A stretch of DNA of 64,000 nt from Frateuria sp. Soil773. Lineage in GTDB: Bacteria > Pseudomonadota > Gammaproteobacteria > Xanthomonadales > Rhodanobacteraceae. Positions within the stretch are counted from its first letter, which is position 1; every line of letters begins with the position of its first letter. Below are positions 21,008 through 32,800 of the stretch, piece after piece. The notes below the pieces were generated by a model, which worked only from the letters and a program-made list of their open reading frames with translations, was not told the DNA's origin and searched no databases. Both the position numbers and the translations under genes were made by a program. The DNA lies in contig NZ_LMSL01000036.1 in assembly GCF_001428405.1 (NCBI RefSeq), forward strand, positions 1-64,000, in the 5' to 3' direction.

Positions 21008-24000
21008 AGTTCGACCTCAATAGTGCTGACAACAGCGGCACTCGCTGCCGCAGGTGCGGACGACGTTCCGGCAGCGGTGCCGGCGGCAGTGAGTTGTCGC
21101 AAAAGATAGATGGCCAATTCGCGCAGACTGGGTATTTCGAGCAATGTGGCGGCTTCCAGATGGATGCCCAATTCCCGATCCAGGCGGCGGCGGATCTCGA
21201 TCGCAAGCAGCGAATCCATGCCCAGCGCGACAGGCGCGAGTTCGACATCGATGGTGCTGCCATGCTGTGCCGTCACAGCGGCGAATACATCAACGCAGTA
21301 GCGCAGGCACGCCTCGTTCGCGTCGGCCAGCGTTTCCCGGGAAGCCAGGGCGTGGCGAAGCGCTCGGAGTGAATCCGGGCTATTGTGCGGCCTCGGCGAT
21401 GGGACATCGTTGATAGGCAACTGCGACAGCAGACACGGCGGCACGGCATTGGCAAAGCGCTCCCAGTCGAAGTCGACCATCAGGCGCACGCCGCTCTGAC
21501 CGCCTTGGATCAGCGTTCCCAGGCTGGCCAGGGCCTGATCCGGCAGCAGCGGCCGAATGCCCATGGCATGCGCGCGATCATGGAATTCGCTGCCCAGGCG
21601 CGCAGCCATGCCAGCTTCTGCCCAGGGGCCGAACGCCACCGACAATGCGCAAAGGTGCCGGCCACCTTGGGCTACCGTCATCGCTTCCATGGCGGCGTTG
21701 GCAGCGCCATAGGTGCTTTGCCCCGGCACGCCCAGGTGGGCTGACATCGATGAAAAACTGACGAATAACGCTGCCCCATTCGACTTGGCGATATCGAGCA
21801 GAGTTCGCGTGCCCTGGCACTTTGCCGCAAGCATCGCGCGAACTCGCTTTTCGTTCAGGGTCGAGAGCAGCCCGTCGTCGGTGATGCCTGCGGCGTGAAA
21901 GATGCCGGACAAGGACGGCATCCCGGCCAGCGCAGTGAGGAGCTGCTCACGCACGTGAGTCTCGCCTATGTCGGCGACCTCGATGCGCAGCTCGGCACCA
22001 AGCGCATGGGCATGTGCGCGTAACTGTTCGGGCAAGCTACGTCCACTGCGCCCACACAACAACAGGTGGCGGGCACCGTGATCGAGTAGCCAATGGCAGA
22101 GACGCAGCCCGATGCCGCCGAACGCGCCGCTTATCAGATAGGTGCGATTGGGCTCTGCCTGCCATTCCCCGAGTTGTTGCGATAGTGGCGTGGCAGCCAA
22201 GCTCAGGCCCCGGACTCCGTCGGTCCTGACGCTCAGACGGCCAAAGTCCATATGCGCCAGTGCGACAACGACGCCTTCGACCGTGCGTTCGTCCAAGCCA
22301 TCCGGCAGATCGAGCACTTGCCAGCAAATCTCCGGGTATTCGTGCAGCAAGGCACGCGATAGGCCGAGCCGGGCAGCCAGCAAAGCATCGGCTTCCGCTG
22401 CGCGTGGACTGGCGTGCGGCAAAAGGATCACAACGCGGCGAAGCTGCGCGATGTTCCCGCCGAGCAAGGCTTGCAATTCGGTGAATGTCCCGACCAACGC
22501 GTCGTCCATCGGGCCGGAAGCCGTGATCGGATCGCAAACCAGAATCAAGCTCTCGATGGCGGCATCCGTCAGGCTTGTTTCCCCAGCGCGAATCGAGGCC
22601 CAGTGGGATACCGAAGGTACCCCGCGTGAGGCCAAATGCGCCACGAGCTGCGCGACGCCGCCGCCCGCTCCTGCCACGACCGTGGCCCCCAGTTCGGAAA
22701 TCGAGCGGGAAGGCGAAGCCACGAAAGGCAATTCCCGCCATCGATATACACGTGGCTGCACAACCTCCTTCGCATCGCCGTGCAGGGCGTTGCGTCGAGC
22801 CCGACGGGCGCGAAAGCGCTCCACACCGAGCAGCAATCGCCCCCGTTCATCGAAAAGCGCGGCGCCACCGCTGGCCTGTCCCACGTCGGCCTTGGTGGAA
22901 TCGTCCAACCAAGCACGGCAATACAGGCGTTGGCCTTCGGGAACGGGGGCGTACAACGTGAGCGATTGCACCGAGAACGGCACGAAGATCCATTCGCTCC
23001 CGGCCGGTTCGTTGCTCTGCATCCGTTCACCGATGGCATGGAAGCAGGAATCGATCAGGCCAGGATAAATGGGGTAGTCGGCCCAGGGCTCCGGCAGCAC
23101 CGGCGCACGCAAGGCCCATAAGCTCTGCTGATCCGGCAGCAGCCAGCCCGTGTCGAGCCATTGGAATGAATCGCCGAGGTGATAGCCCAGGGCTTGCATG
23201 TCGCGGTACAGATTTGGGCCAAACAGGCTCGGGGAGGTATCAGGTAACGGCATGCCGCCGTACTCGCCGGGCAAGGCCGGCCAACGCAAGCGTGCACTGA
23301 AGTGGCGAACCGGCGTCGCCGGCGGCTCGTCGACGACCTGCGTCCAGGACTCTGCCTGCCAGGCATCGCCGGCCGGGCTCAAGGCAATCTGCCAACGGCA
23401 CTGCTCGCCGATCAGTGTGCGCGCCTGCTCGAAGGCCAGATCGTCGAGCTGCACGCATTGCGTCGGCCATTCTTGGAGGGCGGCGCGCAGCACCGCGGCA
23501 ACATGCGACGCTCCTGCGAGCAGCACTTCGCCAAAAATCCGATGGTCTCGGACATGCGCCGGTACTGACGCGTCCACAGCTTGTTCATAGACCGCGCCAT
23601 TCTCTGCCAGCAAGGACAGGCGTCGCAAACCGGAGTCGGCCGCGGATCGGTTCGCGTTTCCGACTCGAGGCCAGTACCGCTGACGTTCGAACGGATAGCT
23701 CGGTAGCGCCACGCGGCGCATTCCGGCGGCGCGAGGCCAGGCGACCGGCAAGCCTTGCAGCCATTCCGAAGCCAGTCGTTGCCAAGGCTCGGAAAGACCC
23801 GTCAGCAGGCCAAGCGTCTGCATCGGCTTTGGCGTCCCGGTACCGCGTCGCCGCCTTTTCTCCCGCGAAATCAAAGCATGGGCATGTTCGTGGCCGTCAG
23901 CTACCGCGAGCAGCGCCTCGACCAGTCGGCCACGTGACGACACCGCCACCAGCAGGCGCCAGTCGCCCAGGTCGCTTCGCGCTGTATGGACGCTGGCGCA

Positions 24001-27000
24001 AATTGCCTGTAGGTAGATGTCGTCGCTCAGCGCGTCGATGGCCCTTGCCATCTCTCCGGCATAGGCGCGCAACTCTGCGTCCGAACGGGCGGACAGCACG
24101 AACGGCAGGACTGCGGAGCCCCCGCTGGGCGGACCCACTGCATCCAATGCATCGTGGCTGCCAATCAGCACATGTGCGTTGGTGCCGCTGAATCCAAACG
24201 AACTGACACCTGCGACCAGCTTCCCCTGTCCGCTCCATGGTTCGACATCGGCGCAGACGCGCACACGCTCGGAATCCAGCTCGATCCTTGGGTTCAGGGC
24301 ACGGAAATGCACGCTTGGCACCAATATCCGCCGTTCAAGCATCAGCAGCACCTTGATGACGCCCGCGATGCCCGCCGCCGCTTCAAGATGGCCCAGGTTC
24401 GATTTGACAGACCCGACCAGCAATGGCGCTTTGCGCTGGTCCGAACTCCCATAGACGGCAGCCAGCGCATGCATCTCGATGGGGTCGCCCAATGGAGTCC
24501 CCGTGCCGTGTGCCTCCACGTAGGACACCGTGTCGGGAGACAACCTGGCATCGGCCAGGGCGGCACGCAGAACCCGTTGCTGCGCCGTACCGTTGGGCGC
24601 TGTCAGGCTGCTGCTGCGGCCGTCCTGGTTGACCGCCGAGCCATGTATGACCCCCAATATCGGATCGCCATCGCGCTCGGCCTCTTCGAGGCGGCGAAGC
24701 ACCAACATTCCACAGCCTTCGCCGCGTGCATAACCATCGGCCTCGGCGTCGAAGGACTTGCAACGCCCGCTCGGACTAAGCATCTTGCTTTTGCACAGCA
24801 TGACAAAGCTTTCGGGCTTCAGTGCCAGATTGACGCCGCCGGCCAACGCAAACCCGCAATCGCCCCGTCGCAATGCCCCGATGGCTTCGTGGATTGCCAC
24901 CAGGGATGACGAGCATGCGGTATCGATGGCCATGCATGGGCCTTCGAAGTCGAAGGTGAAGGAAACGCGGCCTGCGATGGCATTGAGCGCATTGCCGGTT
25001 GGTACGTGCCCCATGAACTCGTTGACCGAAGCGTCCTGCATCAACAAGTCGGCGTATTCGTTGCTGCCAACGCCAACGAAGACTCCGGTCGAGCGCATCG
25101 AATCGTCATCCGGGTGCCAGCCAGCCCGCTCAATGGCTGCCCAGGCGGTTTCCAGCACCAATCGCTGCTGCGGGTCCATGCAGAGGGCTTCTCGCGGTGA
25201 GATCCCGAAGAATGGCGCCGCGAAGAGCTCGACGTCATCGATCAAGCCAGCGCTCATCGAATAGGCGTGATTTGGAGTGTCCGGGTCGGCATGATGGAAA
25301 CGGTGCGCGCGCAGACGCGCAGGCATATCGTCGATCGCGCAGCGCGCCTCCTTCAGCAATGCCCAGAACGATTCGGGGTCATTGGCGCCGCCAGGAAACC
25401 TGCACGCCACGCCGACCACTGCGATCGACCCCTCGCGCACATCTTCGGTGGCGTCCCGACCCTGCTCCGGTCGGTCGCCGCTCAACAGATCGGTCAGCGC
25501 TCGCGCCATGGCCTTGGGCGTGCCGTGGTCGAACACGAAGGTGCTTGCCAAGGCCAGACCGAACGCTGCCGACAGGTGATCGCGCAGTTCGATGGCAAGC
25601 AAGGAATCCACCCCCAACTGCTGCACCGATGTGCCGATGCCGATCTCGACGGCATCCGGCAAACGCAGCACTGCACGAAGCGTTCGCTCCAGCAGATCCC
25701 AGAGACGGTTTTGGAATTGCTCGGGCGACAATGTGCGCCATGCTTCAGTCGCCACCGCAGGCTCATCGCCCGCACTGGCCGGCACAAGTCCACCAAAGAC
25801 CGGCCGCCCCCTGCGTGCTTGCATCGCGGCGAGGAATCGCGGCAGATCCAGTTCGCAACTGGTCAAGACAGCGCGCTCTCCGCGCAAGGCGGCATCTAGC
25901 AGGCTCAGCGCTGCCATCCTGGATAGGGGCAACAGACCGATCCGAGCCAGTTGCTCCGCGCGCGCGCCATCGACCATGCCGGCGCCTAGCACCGGGCCCA
26001 GCCGCAGCGCAGCGCATGGCAGGCCCTGCAATCGCGCCCAGCCGATCCAGGATTCCAGCCAGGCGTTTGCAGCGGCGTAATGCAGACTGCCCTGCCCGCC
26101 CCAGAGCGCCGACATCGACGTGATCGCCACCAGAAAATCCAGCCGTGACCAAGGCAACTGCGACGCCAGCGCCTGCAAACCGTCAACCTTGGCCGACAGC
26201 ATTCGCTCTAACCGCGCCTCGTCCAGGTCGGCCAGTTCGCAGAAATCCTCGATGCCTGCCGCATGGACCAACCCGCGCAGCTTGGTACCCGAGGCAAGCA
26301 TCAGTGCCCGCACTCCCGACGCATCCGTAATGTCCAGCGCCGGCGCATCGAGGGCGATACCGCGCGCGCGCCATGCTTGCAGCAGATGCCCGACGCGTTC
26401 ATCGCAGCCACGTTCGCCACGCCGGCTGATCAGCACCAGATTGCGCGCGCCGCGTTCGATGAGGGCCGATGCCAATGCCAACCCCAGGTCACCCAGCCCG
26501 CCGGTAACCCAATAGCAGGCATCCGGATCGAGCGCTTCGAGTTGTCCGGTTGCCAGTCGTTCGACCGCTATCCGCCGGACCCGGCGCACACGGCCCTGCC
26601 AGAAGATCTGGTCTTCGCCGGCTTGCGTACGCAGTTCCTGCAGAATCGCATCGGCATGGTCGTGATCCGCTTGCGCCACGGTAATGGCCGCGCCCCAGCA
26701 TTTCTGCATCTCCGTCGCCGCAACCTGCAGCATGGCCTGGTTCATGCTTGGGGGCGCGATATCGGGATCGTCGCTCACGCGTACCGACCAAAATCGGATG
26801 CCGCGACGCAGAGCCGTCTGCATGGCTCGCAGCAAGGGGCCTGTGCAAGCCACCGAATCATCCAGATAGACGACATCCGTGCTGTCGGCCTGCTCGAGCA
26901 GATCTTCCCAGATGTCGGGCAGCTCGATTTGCAGCGGGGTCAAGGGGTGTTCTGCTCCACCCTGCAACAACGGCAACCAGGCGGCCAGGTCGCCCTTGCT

Positions 27001-29832
27001 GCCCAACACCGCGATACGCTGCTCCTGGGCCACGATGGCTTCCGGCAGAGCATGTTCCCGCCAGACCGCGTTATAGCCCGTACTCTGCAGATTGCCGCGC
27101 GTTGGTACTTTCGGGCTCCCAGCGATCCAGTAGCTCTGACGCTGGAACGGATAAGTTGGCGCCCAGACCGGCAACACGGAACTGGAATTGATTGCCTTCC
27201 AATCCAGATTGCAACCAAGCGCATACAGTCCGGCCAGCGTGCGATGCGTATCCAGCGTATCGGCCGCCCCCTTGCGGAGCGACACGTACGACGCCATACC
27301 GCCGGTGCCCGGGCAACGACGCAACATGGCTGTCAGCGTGCCTTGCGGGCCAATCTCCAGAGTGGCGTCCACGCCTTCGGCGCACAAGGTCGAGACCGAA
27401 TCGGCAAACCGGACCGGTTGCGAAACGTGCCGCACCCAATAATCGGCGCAGCTCATCGTCCCCTCTTCGCGTCGACCAGTCAGCGTCGAAACGATGGGCC
27501 ATTGCGCCGCGTGGTAGGTCACTCCCTCCGCGACGTCCGCAAAGGCCGAGAGCATCGGCCGCATCATCGGCGAATGAAAGGCATGCGAAACGTTCAACGC
27601 CTGCACCTGGACACCGGTGGACCGCAAGGACTCCTGCCATGCAGAAACGGCTTCCGGTTCGCCCGAGATGACGGTGTTGGCCGGGCCGTTGAAGGCGGCG
27701 ATGGACAGTTTGCCCTGCCACGGCTCGATCTGCGCGCGGGTCAGCGGCGCCAGCACAGCAGCCATTGCGCCTGGGGCGCAGCATTCATCCATCAGGCGAC
27801 CGCGAGCCGCAATGAGCCGGGCAGCATCTTCGAGGCTGAAGACTCCGGCCAGACAAGCAACCGCGAATTCGCCCACGCTGTGGCCGACCAGCACATCGGG
27901 CTGCAACCCCATGCCTAGCCAGAACTTGCCGAGCGCATATTGCAACGCAAACAAGGCCGGCTGGGTATAACGGGTATCGTCGAGGCTCGTGCTGCCGCCA
28001 TCGAACAGGAGGTCTCGAACCGCCATGCCCAGATGCGGTTGCAAGGCCAGGCCGGCCTCGTCAAGTGCGGCCCGGAAGCGGGGCTCGTCGTCGTACAGCA
28101 CCCGTCCCATGCCCGCATACTGCGAGCCCTGGCCTGTAAAAAGCCACGCCAGCTTGCGGGTTTGCCCGGCCTCTACCTCGCCTTGCGCCAACCACTCGCT
28201 GTCGCCCCCCTCCGTAAACGCCCGCAGTGCCGACACCGACTCGTCGCCATGGCGATGGACGAAAGCAAGGCGATGCTCGAAGTCGGCCCGGCCGAGATTC
28301 AAGGTTCGCGCGAGTTGTGGATTGCTCGCCTCGGCATTAGCCAAGAATGCCGCCAAGCGCGCGGCCGAATCGCGCAGCGCCGCCTTCGTGCGAGCGCTGA
28401 GCTTGAGTACGGTCGCCGCCTTGGGGTGCTCCACATGGACGGCAGCGGCCTGGGCAACCTGTTCGATGATCACATGGGCATTGGTGCCGCTGATGCCGAA
28501 CGCATTGACCGCAGCGCGCCGCAACTGGCCGGTGGTCGGCCAGGGCATCGTCGCAAGTGGTACCTGGATGCAGGAGCTTTGCCAATCGAAATGCGGATTC
28601 GGCTCTTGTAAGTGCAGGTGCGCCGGGACATATCCATACGTGACGGCCAACGCCGCTTTCAGGACACCCATCAAGCCTGCCGCGGCCTCCATGTGTCCAA
28701 AATTTGTCTTTGCCGAACCAACCAGCAAAGGACGTCCACGATGGTTGCCGTAGACCGCCTCGATCGCATTCAGCTCGATCGGGTCGCCCAGGGGCGTACC
28801 TGTGCCGTGCGCTTCGATCAGGTCGATGTCTCCAGCCTGCAATGCCGCGTCATTCAACGCGGCCAGAAGCACTTGTTCCTGCGCTGGTCCATTGGGAACC
28901 GTCAAGCCGCCGCTTGCGCCATCGTGGTTAACGGCCGAGCCGCGAACGATCGCAAGCATGCGATCGTTCCGCCGCGCTGCCTGGTCGGCTGTCCGCAGCA
29001 CCAGCGTGATGCAACCGTCACTGCGGCCAAAACCGTCAGCGCCTGCGTCGAAAGTCTTGCAGATGCCATCCGGCGAGAGCATGCGCCCCTCGCATTCAGC
29101 CAGCGTCATCTTGGCTGTGATCTGCAGGTTCACCGCCGCAACGATGGCCATCTCGCACTCGCCGCGCGCCAGCGCCTTGCAGGCCAAATGCAGCGCTACC
29201 AGACCCGAGGAGCAGGCAGTGTCGACTGTCAGCGTCGGCCCGTGGACGCCAAATACATAAGCCAGCCGCCCCGAGGCCACGCTGGCAGACGTACCCGGTC
29301 CGGTGCAGAAGTCTGCGTAATCCTGGTTCATCATGCCGACGAACACGCCGCAAGACTGGCCGAGCAGGCTAGTCGGAGCGATGCTGGCGTTTTCCAGCGC
29401 CTCCCACGTCGTCTCCAGCAGCAGGCGCTGCTGCGGATCGATCTGTTCCGCCTCACGCCCGGAAATGTTGAAAAAGGCGGGATCGAACTGATCGATTCCC
29501 GGGATGAAAGAGCCGTGTCGCGTGTAGACCGTGCCTGGAGTACCGGGCTCGGCGGTGAACAGGGCAGCGGCGTCCCATCGATCGATCGGCACCTCGGACA
29601 CTGCGCACCGGCCTTGTCGCAGAAACGTCCAGAGCGACTCGGGTGAATCGATGCCTCCAGGCGCGCGCACGCCGGCACCAACGATCGCCACCGGCACACC
29701 GGTCGGCGATTCCAGTTCCTGGATGCGCTGTTTCAGCTCCGTTATCTTCAGCAGAGCCTGCTTGATCGTCGACTGAGTGCCGGCGTTCGCCACCTGAGCA
29801 GCCTGCACATCGGTTTCCTTCACCACCGTCAC
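21004..29832 (-). CDS. Bimodular type I PKS, KS-AT-KR-ACP then KS-DH-KR-ACP lacking AT
   Basis: 2942 aa. An N-terminal helical docking segment (about 20-42) precedes module 5. That module has KS (Cys207, HGTGT, KTNFGH), AT (GQGSQ, GHSVGEF with Ser652, SHAFHS, hence malonyl), KR (TGGLGDLG, Tyr1252) and ACP (GVDSLL, Ser1410). Module 6 has an intact KS (Cys1640, HGTGT, KSNLGH) but no AT. Only about 155 residues separate the KS end from the usual post-AT linker ([12 protein letters not shown]), against about 435 in a complete module. DH (His2097 in [10 protein letters not shown], Asp2261/His2265), KR (Tyr2708) and ACP (GMDSLL, Ser2873) follow. The C-terminal tail (STIEVEL) fits the short motif that binds the TubC-type domain opening the next protein. 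The layout matches the 3106-aa protein almost residue for residue, so the two probably arose by duplication. Confidence 0.95.
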   Translation of the reverse strand: MTVVKETDVQAAQVANAGTQSTIKQALLKITELKQRIQELESPTGVPVAIVGAGVRAPGGIDSPESLWTFLRQGRCAVSEVPIDRWDAAALFTAEPGTPGTVYTRHGSFIPGIDQFDPAFFNISGREAEQIDPQQRLLLETTWEALENASIAPTSLLGQSCGVFVGMMNQDYADFCTGPGTSASVASGRLAYVFGVHGPTLTVDTACSSGLVALHLACKALARGECEMAIVAAVNLQITAKMTLAECEGRMLSPDGICKTFDAGADGFGRSDGCITLVLRTADQAARRNDRMLAIVRGSAVNHDGASGGLTVPNGPAQEQVLLAALNDAALQAGDIDLIEAHGTGTPLGDPIELNAIEAVYGNHRGRPLLVGSAKTNFGHMEAAAGLMGVLKAALAVTYGYVPAHLHLQEPNPHFDWQSSCIQVPLATMPWPTTGQLRRAAVNAFGISGTNAHVIIEQVAQAAAVHVEHPKAATVLKLSARTKAALRDSAARLAAFLANAEASNPQLARTLNLGRADFEHRLAFVHRHGDESVSALRAFTEGGDSEWLAQGEVEAGQTRKLAWLFTGQGSQYAGMGRVLYDDEPRFRAALDEAGLALQPHLGMAVRDLLFDGGSTSLDDTRYTQPALFALQYALGKFWLGMGLQPDVLVGHSVGEFAVACLAGVFSLEDAARLIAARGRLMDECCAPGAMAAVLAPLTRAQIEPWQGKLSIAAFNGPANTVISGEPEAVSAWQESLRSTGVQVQALNVSHAFHSPMMRPMLSAFADVAEGVTYHAAQWPIVSTLTGRREEGTMSCADYWVRHVSQPVRFADSVSTLCAEGVDATLEIGPQGTLTAMLRRCPGTGGMASYVSLRKGAADTLDTHRTLAGLYALGCNLDWKAINSSSVLPVWAPTYPFQRQSYWIAGSPKVPTRGNLQSTGYNAVWREHALPEAIVAQEQRIAVLGSKGDLAAWLPLLQGGAEHPLTPLQIELPDIWEDLLEQADSTDVVYLDDSVACTGPLLRAMQTALRRGIRFWSVRVSDDPDIAPPSMNQAMLQVAATEMQKCWGAAITVAQADHDHADAILQELRTQAGEDQIFWQGRVRRVRRIAVERLATGQLEALDPDACYWVTGGLGDLGLALASALIERGARNLVLISRRGERGCDERVGHLLQAWRARGIALDAPALDITDASGVRALMLASGTKLRGLVHAAGIEDFCELADLDEARLERMLSAKVDGLQALASQLPWSRLDFLVAITSMSALWGGQGSLHYAAANAWLESWIGWARLQGLPCAALRLGPVLGAGMVDGARAEQLARIGLLPLSRMAALSLLDAALRGERAVLTSCELDLPRFLAAMQARRGRPVFGGLVPASAGDEPAVATEAWRTLSPEQFQNRLWDLLERTLRAVLRLPDAVEIGIGTSVQQLGVDSLLAIELRDHLSAAFGLALASTFVFDHGTPKAMARALTDLLSGDRPEQGRDATEDVREGSIAVVGVACRFPGGANDPESFWALLKEARCAIDDMPARLRAHRFHHADPDTPNHAYSMSAGLIDDVELFAAPFFGISPREALCMDPQQRLVLETAWAAIERAGWHPDDDSMRSTGVFVGVGSNEYADLLMQDASVNEFMGHVPTGNALNAIAGRVSFTFDFEGPCMAIDTACSSSLVAIHEAIGALRRGDCGFALAGGVNLALKPESFVMLCKSKMLSPSGRCKSFDAEADGYARGEGCGMLVLRRLEEAERDGDPILGVIHGSAVNQDGRSSSLTAPNGTAQQRVLRAALADARLSPDTVSYVEAHGTGTPLGDPIEMHALAAVYGSSDQRKAPLLVGSVKSNLGHLEAAAGIAGVIKVLLMLERRILVPSVHFRALNPRIELDSERVRVCADVEPWSGQGKLVAGVSSFGFSGTNAHVLIGSHDALDAVGPPSGGSAVLPFVLSARSDAELRAYAGEMARAIDALSDDIYLQAICASVHTARSDLGDWRLLVAVSSRGRLVEALLAVADGHEHAHALISREKRRRRGTGTPKPMQTLGLLTGLSEPWQRLASEWLQGLPVAWPRAAGMRRVALPSYPFERQRYWPRVGNANRSAADSGLRRLSLLAENGAVYEQAVDASVPAHVRDHRIFGEVLLAGASHVAAVLRAALQEWPTQCVQLDDLAFEQARTLIGEQCRWQIALSPAGDAWQAESWTQVVDEPPATPVRHFSARLRWPALPGEYGGMPLPDTSPSLFGPNLYRDMQALGYHLGDSFQWLDTGWLLPDQQSLWALRAPVLPEPWADYPIYPGLIDSCFHAIGERMQSNEPAGSEWIFVPFSVQSLTLYAPVPEGQRLYCRAWLDDSTKADVGQASGGAALFDERGRLLLGVERFRARRARRNALHGDAKEVVQPRVYRWRELPFVASPSRSISELGATVVAGAGGGVAQLVAHLASRGVPSVSHWASIRAGETSLTDAAIESLILVCDPITASGPMDDALVGTFTELQALLGGNIAQLRRVVILLPHASPRAAEADALLAARLGLSRALLHEYPEICWQVLDLPDGLDERTVEGVVVALAHMDFGRLSVRTDGVRGLSLAATPLSQQLGEWQAEPNRTYLISGAFGGIGLRLCHWLLDHGARHLLLCGRSGRSLPEQLRAHAHALGAELRIEVADIGETHVREQLLTALAGMPSLSGIFHAAGITDDGLLSTLNEKRVRAMLAAKCQGTRTLLDIAKSNGAALFVSFSSMSAHLGVPGQSTYGAANAAMEAMTVAQGGRHLCALSVAFGPWAEAGMAARLGSEFHDRAHAMGIRPLLPDQALASLGTLIQGGQSGVRLMVDFDWERFANAVPPCLLSQLPINDVPSPRPHNSPDSLRALRHALASRETLADANEACLRYCVDVFAAVTAQHGSTIDVELAPVALGMDSLLAIEIRRRLDRELGIHLEAATLLEIPSLRELAIYLLRQLTAAGTAAGTSSAPAAASAAVVSTIEVEL
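23704..24150 (-). other. Site of AT loss in PKS module 6
   Basis: Within the 2942-aa protein, only about 150 residues join the second KS to the post-AT linker ([12 protein letters not shown]). They contain no GQG, GHSxG or HAFH-type motif. The flanking KS-side and post-AT linkers are retained. This fits deletion of an ancestral AT more completely than in module 4. Confidence 0.8.
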
Positions 29833-32800
29833 TCCCTGAGCTCCATCAACAGCAATGCCTCCGCCTCGGCGTCGCTGAGTGCATCCAGATCCAGCGCGAC
29901 AGCGGTTTTGAAAGAAGGGGCACCGGTTTCCTGCACGGCATCGACGAACAACTCGGAAAGCAGAAAGCTTCCCAACGCCTCCACGCTCGGGTAATCGAAC
30001 AACACCGTCGCGCGCAGCTTCAGATCCAACTTTTTCTGAAGTATTTCGCGCAGATCCATGGCGGCCATCGAATCCAGGCCCAGGTCGAAAAGCCGACGCT
30101 GGCGGCCCACCTGCTCCGGACCGGCCAAGCCCAGCACCGAAGCGATCGCGATCCGCAGCGCCTTCTCCATCTCGGTTGCCCGTTGCCCGCTCGGCAGTCG
30201 CTGCAAACTGACACGCAGGCCGCCGACTTCCGCGGATGTCGCCATTTGAGCCCCTTCCCGGAAGGCCGACAGCAATGGGCTACCCGCATACTCGTTGCGG
30301 TGGACCATGAATCGGGACCAATCGATCGCCGCCGCCAATAGGGCGGGACGCGATTCCTGCGCCAACTGTCCGAGCACGTGCAATCCCTGGGTCAAACCGA
30401 ACGGCTGCAGCCCCATGTCGGCAAGGCGCTTGCCATAGGCCGTACCGAGCCTTGCCGTCATGCCAGCTTCGCCCCAAGGCCCGAAGCCAATGGCGATGGC
30501 CGCGATCCCTTGCCGTTGGAATTGCTCGGCAAAGCTCTCCAGAGCTGCATTCGCGGCAGCATAGGCGGACTGCCCTTGAGCGGGCAGCGTGGCCGCCATC
30601 GAGCCGAACAGCACCACGAAGCCGGGGCGGCAACGATCCGCCAAGGCCAGCAACGCTTCGGCGATCTCCCACTTCGGCCCCAATACGGCATCCAGATCGT
30701 CCACGCAGGTCTGGAGCGCCAATGCGTCTGCCGTGGTGCCGGCGGCATGGAAGATCCCTCCGATCGGCATGGCATCCGAGCCAAGGTCCTCCGGTATGCC
30801 GTCGTTAACCACGATCTCTTCGACGTGGGTACCGCCCTGGCCGCTCTTGTTCTGCCAGGACGCCAACATGACCGGATTGGGGCGACGCACCAGCACCTGC
30901 ACCCGACCTGCATTCTGTTCGATCAGATGATTCACAAGGGCTTGGCCGATGCCGCCGTGACCGCCGGTGACCAAGTAGCGGGCATCTTTGCGTATCTGCA
31001 GTTCACCGTGGCTGCGTGCAGGTTTGTAGCGCTCCAGCCGGGGCACCTGAAGCCGGCCTTGATGCCATGCCCACAGTCGCTCGTCGCTCGTCACGCTCAG
31101 CACGTGCCGGAGGGCGTGCAACAGTTCGTCCTGAGTCGCACTGGCATCCATATCGAGCACACGCAGGTCGAGCTCGGGGTGTTCAACCTGCAAGGTACGT
31201 GCAAAGCCCCAGACTGCGGCAGCCAGCGGCGAGCTTCCCGACTCGCTATCCGGCCAATGCTGCGCGCGTCGCGTCAATATCAACAGACGAGGCATCGGGC
31301 ACAGCTCGAGGGTCAGCAGCCGCTGCCAGATTTCAAGCAATTGCCTCAGGCGGCACCACGGCCTGCCACTGCCCGGACTGCATACATCCGGCACCGAGAT
31401 CACGAGTCGCTCGACCGGATCGCTGCTCAGGTGCCGCGTCATCGTATCCAGGCAGACCTGCATGGCACCGGCGTCTTCGGCGTCGGCCGAAGGCCAGGGC
31501 AAGTGCCAACGCAGGTGCTCAAACATGCCTTCTTGCGATGTACCCGCGCCGCTCGGCAACCCTTCGGCCCCCAGCCATCCGACCTGCCCTTCAGACGGCA
31601 TGTCGCTACCCTGCGCCACGTCCTGCCAAGCCGTCTGATACAGCCAGTCTCGAACCGAATCGCGATAGCCCAGCTTCAACGCTTCGCGCTGGGCTCGGCG
31701 CGTTTCGAATCCCGCGATCCTGGCAACGACATGGCCATCGGCTTCGAACAGGCAGATGTCTTCGCGAGCGCGAGCGCCCTCGGCAACCGGCTGCTGTCGG
31801 GCACGTGCGTGGGCCCAGGCCTGTTCGTAACCGGCATGCCAACCGTAAAACTCCAGTCGCTCGATACTGACTGGTATGAATATGTGATCGGCATCGTGTT
31901 GCGTCGTCCAGTCGAGCTGGCCGCTGCTGAGTACCGAGAAGCATGTATCGATCAACCCCGGATATAGCTCGAAGGCGTCCAACGCGTCCGGCAATACCGG
32001 CAAGGACATCTGGCGGACCGTTTCCTCGCCACGGACCCAACCCTGGCCCAACCAGCGGAAGGAGTCGCCAAGGGTGTAGCCGTGCTCCCAGAACTGGGCA
32101 TAGAACGATTCGCGGGAAATCGTCTCTTGCCAAGTCGCCGTAACCTCGGCGGCATCTGCGGGAGCTGGTCCTCCAATAGCCCCTGCGCGCACCAGGCAAC
32201 GCATGTGCGTAACCCAGGCATGCTCGTCGTCCCCGTTCGCCTCGTCGCAACTGACCAGCTCCACGCCATAGTGGGATCCGGAACGCGTCAGGATAAGTTC
32301 CACCCAGCGGGCTCCCCGGTCGTGCAGTACCAACGGGCTCAGCAAGCGGACATCTTCGATCGTGCAAGGCCAGGCGCCACCTGCTGACTTCCATGCGCAA
32401 AGCACCATGGACAAGTGCGATGCTGCCGGCACCACTACCGTTCCCAGCAGTCGATGGTGGTCCACGTAGGCCGGCGATTGCGCGGTGAATCGGCGCCTGA
32501 AGCGTATTTCGGCCGACCGCGGCAGGCTCAGTCGCTCACCGATCGCGTAATACCCGCAAATGACTGCCATCGGAGGCTGCGTGGGCACCAGAACCTGCTG
32601 CTCATGCGGCCAATAGCGCGTGCCGGCAAAGGGGTATAGCGGCGCATTCGTCGAGCGCCGCGCACCGGCATCCGGCCAGCGCACTGGAAAACCTGCGACA
32701 AATGCGCCTGCAAGCAAGTACCAATCGAATGCATCGGGCGCCGCCGCCAGAGCCGGCGCGACCATGCTGCCCAGACTGCGAGCGCTCAGAGGTATGCTCG

